Origin: Bacteriovorax sp. PP10
Lineage (GTDB): Bacteria; Bdellovibrionota; Bacteriovoracia; Bacteriovoracales; Bacteriovoracaceae
Reading direction: 5' to 3'
Length of the DNA stretch: 64,000 nt
Assembly: GCF_035013165.1 (NCBI RefSeq)
Contig: NZ_JAYGJQ010000001.1
Coordinates: forward strand, 806,001-870,000
In this document: positions 60,697-64,000 of the stretch, piece by piece
Numbering within the stretch: the first letter of the stretch is position 1
Layout: each line of letters begins with the position of its first letter
Position numbers and translations under genes: made by a program
The notes under the pieces: model-generated
What the model was told of the DNA's origin: nothing
The model's database searches: none
What the model saw: the letters and a program-made list of their open reading frames with translations, nothing else

Positions 60697-62790
60697 ATGA
60701 TCAAATCGACATTTCTTCTATTAACTATTATGGCGGTCAATCTTATGGCAGCAGAACCTCAAGCTCCAATCGCAGAAAAAATTCCTACAAAACTTAAAAA
60801 GCACGGCGACACTCGCATCGATAACTATTTCTGGATGAGACAGAAAAATGAAAAAGTGATCAATTATCTGAAAGCTGAGAATACTTATACCGAAGAGGTG
60901 ATGAAGGATACAAAAGATCTTCAAACCAAACTCTATGAAGAAATGAAAGGAAGAATCAAAGAAGAAGATGAGACTGTTCCTTATAAAGACGGTGGATATC
61001 TTTATTACTCAAGAACTCAAAAAGGTGATGAGTATAGTATCTATTGCAGAAAGAAAGATGTGGCAGGATCATTTGAGCAAATTCTATTAAACGTAAATCA
61101 AATGGCAACCGGCCTTGATTTCATTCGCGTGACTTTTCCTAAGTTCCACCCGAATGAGCAGTTGTTTGCTTACGCTGTCGACACAAAAGGTGACAGAGTT
61201 TTTACAATTTATTTTAAAGATATGAATACGGGACTAGTTCTTGATCAAAAGATTGAAAACGTAACCAGCAACTTTACATGGGCGATGAGTGGAAAGGTTC
61301 TGTTCTATGCTAAACATGATCCAAAGACTCTAAGAGCAGATAGAATTTATAAATACGATCTTGATACGGGCAAACATAAATTAGTCTATAACGAAAAAGA
61401 CGAAAAATTTGAGGCCATGGTTTATAAAACTCAGGCCGAAAAGTATATCTTCATTTCAAGTGACAGTACTTTATCTTCAGAAGTTCACTATATTCCTGCT
61501 GATCAACCGAATGCTAAATTTAAACTGATTGCTAAAAGAGAAAAGAATCATGAGTACAGTGTTATTGATGGTGTAGATCGCTTTTATATTCGCACGAATT
61601 GGAATGCTAAAAATTTTCGTATTATGGAAACAACTCTAAAGAATCCTGCTAAGAAAAACTGGACTGAAGCTATTCCACACCGTGCAGACACTTATGTTGA
61701 AGGACTAGATGTTTTTAAAGACTACATCGTTTTAAGTGAACGCAATAATGGTTTAACAAAAATCAATGTCCTTAAAAAAGGAGAGAAGTCCGGAACTTAT
61801 ATTAGTTTTCCTGATCCTGCTTATACAGTCAGTGTGGATGACAACGCTGAATACGATACAACAAAGGTTCGTTACACATTCTTATCAATGAATAGACCTT
61901 ATTCAGTATTTGATTTTGATATCCTAAAAAATGAATCGAAGCTTTTAAAGGAAAAAGAAGTTCCAGGTTACAAATCTTCAGACTACACATCTGAGCGCGT
62001 GTTTGCGACAGCAACTGATGGAACAAAGATTCCGGTTTCACTGGTTTATAAAAATGGAACAAAGAAAGATGGATCAGCTCCATTATTCGTCTACGGTTAC
62101 GGTTCATATGGAATAAGCACAGACCCATACTTTTCTCCTGTTCGAGTCAGTCTTCTTGACCGCGGTTTTGTTTTTGCCATTATCCATGTTCGTGGAGGAC
62201 AGGAAATGGGAAGAGCTTGGTACGATGACGGAAAATTCTTTAAGAAGAAAAATTCTTTCACAGATTTCATTGCTGGAACTGAGTATTTATTAAAAGAGAA
62301 ATACGGTAACCCTAAAAAGGTGTTCGCCAATGGTGGAAGTGCAGGTGGTTTATTAATGGGGGCAGTGATGAACATGCGCCCTGATCTTTATACTGGAATT
62401 ATTGCAGATGTCCCTTTCGTTGATGTGGTTACAACCATGCTTGATAGTTCACTGCCATTAACAACTGGTGAATATGAAGAATGGGGAAATCCCAATAACA
62501 AAAAGTACTATGAGTACATGAAGAGTTATTCTCCATACGACAATGTCACTGCACAAGCTTATCCAAACCTTTTAGTGACGACTGGCCTTAATGACAGTCA
62601 GGTTCCTTTCTGGGAGCCGACAAAGTGGGTACAAAAGATTCGTGATCTAAGAACTGATAAAACGAAACTTCTTATGATGAAAGTTGAATTAGAAGTTGGT
62701 CACGGCGGAAAGAGTGGACGATTTGAATACCTTCATGAAGAAGCTCTTGCCTTTTCTTTTGTCTTAAAGCTAGCAGGAATTAATAAATGA
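60697..62790 (+). CDS. exported prolyl oligopeptidase family (S9) protease
   Basis: The 697-residue precursor has a short signal peptide (ends near LMA-A), so it acts in the periplasm or is secreted. An N-terminal beta-propeller (about 75-430) is followed by an alpha/beta-hydrolase domain with nucleophile GGSAGGLL, Asp in GLNDSQVPFW, and His in EVGHGGKSGR. Resembles prolyl endopeptidase and oligopeptidase B. It overlaps the next gene by four bases, so they form an operon. Confidence 0.9.
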   Translation: MIKSTFLLLTIMAVNLMAAEPQAPIAEKIPTKLKKHGDTRIDNYFWMRQKNEKVINYLKAENTYTEEVMKDTKDLQTKLYEEMKGRIKEEDETVPYKDGGYLYYSRTQKGDEYSIYCRKKDVAGSFEQILLNVNQMATGLDFIRVTFPKFHPNEQLFAYAVDTKGDRVFTIYFKDMNTGLVLDQKIENVTSNFTWAMSGKVLFYAKHDPKTLRADRIYKYDLDTGKHKLVYNEKDEKFEAMVYKTQAEKYIFISSDSTLSSEVHYIPADQPNAKFKLIAKREKNHEYSVIDGVDRFYIRTNWNAKNFRIMETTLKNPAKKNWTEAIPHRADTYVEGLDVFKDYIVLSERNNGLTKINVLKKGEKSGTYISFPDPAYTVSVDDNAEYDTTKVRYTFLSMNRPYSVFDFDILKNESKLLKEKEVPGYKSSDYTSERVFATATDGTKIPVSLVYKNGTKKDGSAPLFVYGYGSYGISTDPYFSPVRVSLLDRGFVFAIIHVRGGQEMGRAWYDDGKFFKKKNSFTDFIAGTEYLLKEKYGNPKKVFANGGSAGGLLMGAVMNMRPDLYTGIIADVPFVDVVTTMLDSSLPLTTGEYEEWGNPNNKKYYEYMKSYSPYDNVTAQAYPNLLVTTGLNDSQVPFWEPTKWVQKIRDLRTDKTKLLMMKVELEVGHGGKSGRFEYLHEEALAFSFVLKLAGINK

Positions 62791-63161
62791 ATGTTTTTGA
62801 ATTATCCCCAGCTATCCCACAATTGGCCTCAGGTGATATCAATGAGACTGAATCCTTTTTTAATGATTTCTTAGGATTTGATACTATTTCTAAAATGGTT
62901 GAACACAGTTTTCTCATGGTAAAGCGCGGGCCAGCTGAAATTCATTTTTGGCAGTCTGCTGATAGGGAATCAGCAATGAATATAGCGACTCAAAGTAGCT
63001 GCTATATCAGAGTGAAGAATATTACAGCGCTGTTTGAAGAATTAAAAGAAAGAGGGACAACGTTTAGGTATGAATTACAAAAGATGCCATGGGGCATGTA
63101 TGAAATGCAGATTGATGATCCTTTTGGGAACGCCATTAGATTTGGTGAAATTATAAATTAA
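62787..63161 (+). CDS. VOC-superfamily (glyoxalase/bleomycin-resistance type) protein
   Basis: The 124-residue protein has one VOC fold, with IPQLASGDINETESFFNDFLGFDTI and the end MPWGMYEMQIDDPFGNAIRFGE, typical of bleomycin-resistance-like and antibiotic-binding proteins. Metal and substrate unknown. It is translationally coupled to the oligopeptidase by a four-base overlap. Confidence 0.85.
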   Translation: MNVFELSPAIPQLASGDINETESFFNDFLGFDTISKMVEHSFLMVKRGPAEIHFWQSADRESAMNIATQSSCYIRVKNITALFEELKERGTTFRYELQKMPWGMYEMQIDDPFGNAIRFGEIIN

Positions 63162-63190
63162 AAAAAGGCTTCCGGTAGGAAGCCTTTTTT
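63161..63190. terminator. bidirectional terminator
   Basis: AAAAAAGGCTTCC pairs with GGAAGCCTTTTTT around GGTA, with A and T runs on both sides. It separates the VOC gene from the convergent gene that ends at 63190. Confidence 0.9.
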
Positions 63191-63696
63191 TATGAAATAG
63201 ATTTAATCGCTTTATCTAAAACAGGACCCATATACTTGCACATTCTCTCGACTTCAATCTCTAGATTCTTTTCAAACTTTAAATCAGTCGCATCTAAGAA
63301 TTTTGTAAATGGCTGTTGTCCATATTTGCCAACCCTAAAATCATATCCATCCCAAGAACTAACTTCATCGTAAATTTCATCAATAAACGGTTTGGAAAAA
63401 GCAATTCTCTTTAACTTAGTTCCCGGAATTAAATCAGAGTGGAGTAAATGAATCGTAAGGTAAGTCTTCTTTTGCTTTTTAAGATTTAGATCGAGATACG
63501 ATTCAATATGGACGCCTTTTTTATCTTCGTTCCACCAATGCTTTTTAAAGATATGAAAGGTAACACCTTCAGCATTTTTTTCATTTGGAAAAGCATGGAC
63601 AGAGATTATCCATTTATCTTTTTTAAACCAGGTCTTTTTTGAAAGGTTTGTTTCAACTGCTTTAAAACGATCTTTAAGAGTTTGAGTCATATTCAT
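63190..63696 (-). CDS. cytoplasmic protein of unknown function
   Basis: The 168-residue protein is rich in Lys and aromatic residues, with no signal peptide or membrane segment. It contains WWNEDKKGVHIESYLDL and HLLHSDLIPGTKLKR. I do not recognise a family. Its own promoter region lies between it and the next gene. Confidence 0.6.
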   Translation of the reverse strand: MNMTQTLKDRFKAVETNLSKKTWFKKDKWIISVHAFPNEKNAEGVTFHIFKKHWWNEDKKGVHIESYLDLNLKKQKKTYLTIHLLHSDLIPGTKLKRIAFSKPFIDEIYDEVSSWDGYDFRVGKYGQQPFTKFLDATDLKFEKNLEIEVERMCKYMGPVLDKAIKSIS

Positions 63697-63832
63697 TCCT
63701 TAAATTTACCATAATTCATAAAAAGGGAAAGCTTTTGATAATTTGTGTGATTTTTTCAATGACCCATAGCTAATTGCTTTTAGTAAGTTAAAAAGTTCGG
63801 CATAATAAAAATATACCTAATCGGAGAGTCCC

Positions 63833-64000
63833 GTGAATAACGAAGAAATTAAAAACGCTTTCAATCAATGCACTAGATTTTTTAACTCACATCGTTCGGT
63901 AAATTTAAAAGAAGAGTTTCTCTTTTTATCTGCCAACGTTTCCGATGATGAAATGACTGAGATGTATGGAAGCGGCAAATGCATTGAAGACTTTGAAAAT
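63833..64000 (+). CDS. start of a PLP-dependent beta-eliminating lyase (threonine aldolase-like), partial
   Basis: The frame starts with GTG at 63833, seven bases after GGAGAG, and runs to the end of the window (56 residues). The block MYGSGKCIEDFEN looks like the N terminus of low-specificity L-threonine aldolases and related PLP lyases, which usually continues with a PSGTMAQ motif beyond the edge. The catalytic lysine is outside the window. Confidence 0.55.
   Translation, partial: MNNEEIKNAFNQCTRFFNSHRSVNLKEEFLFLSANVSDDEMTEMYGSGKCIEDFEN

Overview
This is a 64 kb stretch of an AT-rich Gram-negative chromosome. Its many exported proteins and lipoproteins, sigma-54 activators, a methyl-accepting chemotaxis protein, a FliL-like protein and the yicC-gmk-rel gene order suggest Bdellovibrionota, probably Bacteriovoracia (Bacteriovorax/Peredibacter type). 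That assignment is inference from gene style; no rRNA gene is present. Genes lie on both strands in short operons, and hairpin terminators separate several convergent pairs.

Layout. 0-9.4 kb: a beta-lactamase-fold hydrolase, a two-component pair (hybrid kinase plus sigma-54 activator), and two tandem small exported paralogues behind a near-consensus sigma-54 promoter with an upstream dyad. A flavin monooxygenase and two more exported proteins follow. 9.4-19.2 kb: a LysR regulator, an acyltransferase, truA, proBA, a GNAT protein, a DUF3626 protein, a cupin, a GST and a periplasmic rhodanese. 19.3-23.65 kb is the most unusual part: six copies of a ~40-bp repeat divide the DNA into one-gene units of about 550-950 bp. 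They end at the 3' end of a tRNA-Leu(CAA) gene, whose sequence the repeats resemble. Around the ORF6N-domain gene of this array lies a second repeat family, a 13-3-13 hairpin palindrome with symmetric base changes between copies. One copy sits inside the ORF6N coding sequence.

23.9-33.6 kb: an epimerase/acyltransferase pair, a chemoreceptor with an orphan solute-binding protein, an alanine-type aminotransferase, engB, an FHA sigma-54 activator and a FliL-like protein. 33.7-41.7 kb: a lipoprotein, yicC-gmk-rel, a large structured intergenic element, DUF218 and RidA proteins, and a malic enzyme-phosphotransacetylase fusion. 41.7-45.5 kb: a TPP riboswitch with a YkoEDC-type thiamine/HMP ECF transporter, then oxyR. 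45.6-64 kb: exported proteins including a HEIGH metalloprotease and a 1125-residue lipoprotein, argS, an OsmC-family protein, lon, a membrane 'site-specific recombinase' (Gcr) family protein, a prolyl oligopeptidase, a VOC protein and the start of a PLP-dependent lyase.

Most of the window is ordinary core genome. The strongest candidate for something undescribed is the 19.3-23.65 kb repeat-delimited gene array next to tRNA-Leu, together with its ORF6N-linked palindromes. No integrase, transposase or CRISPR array is visible in the window.
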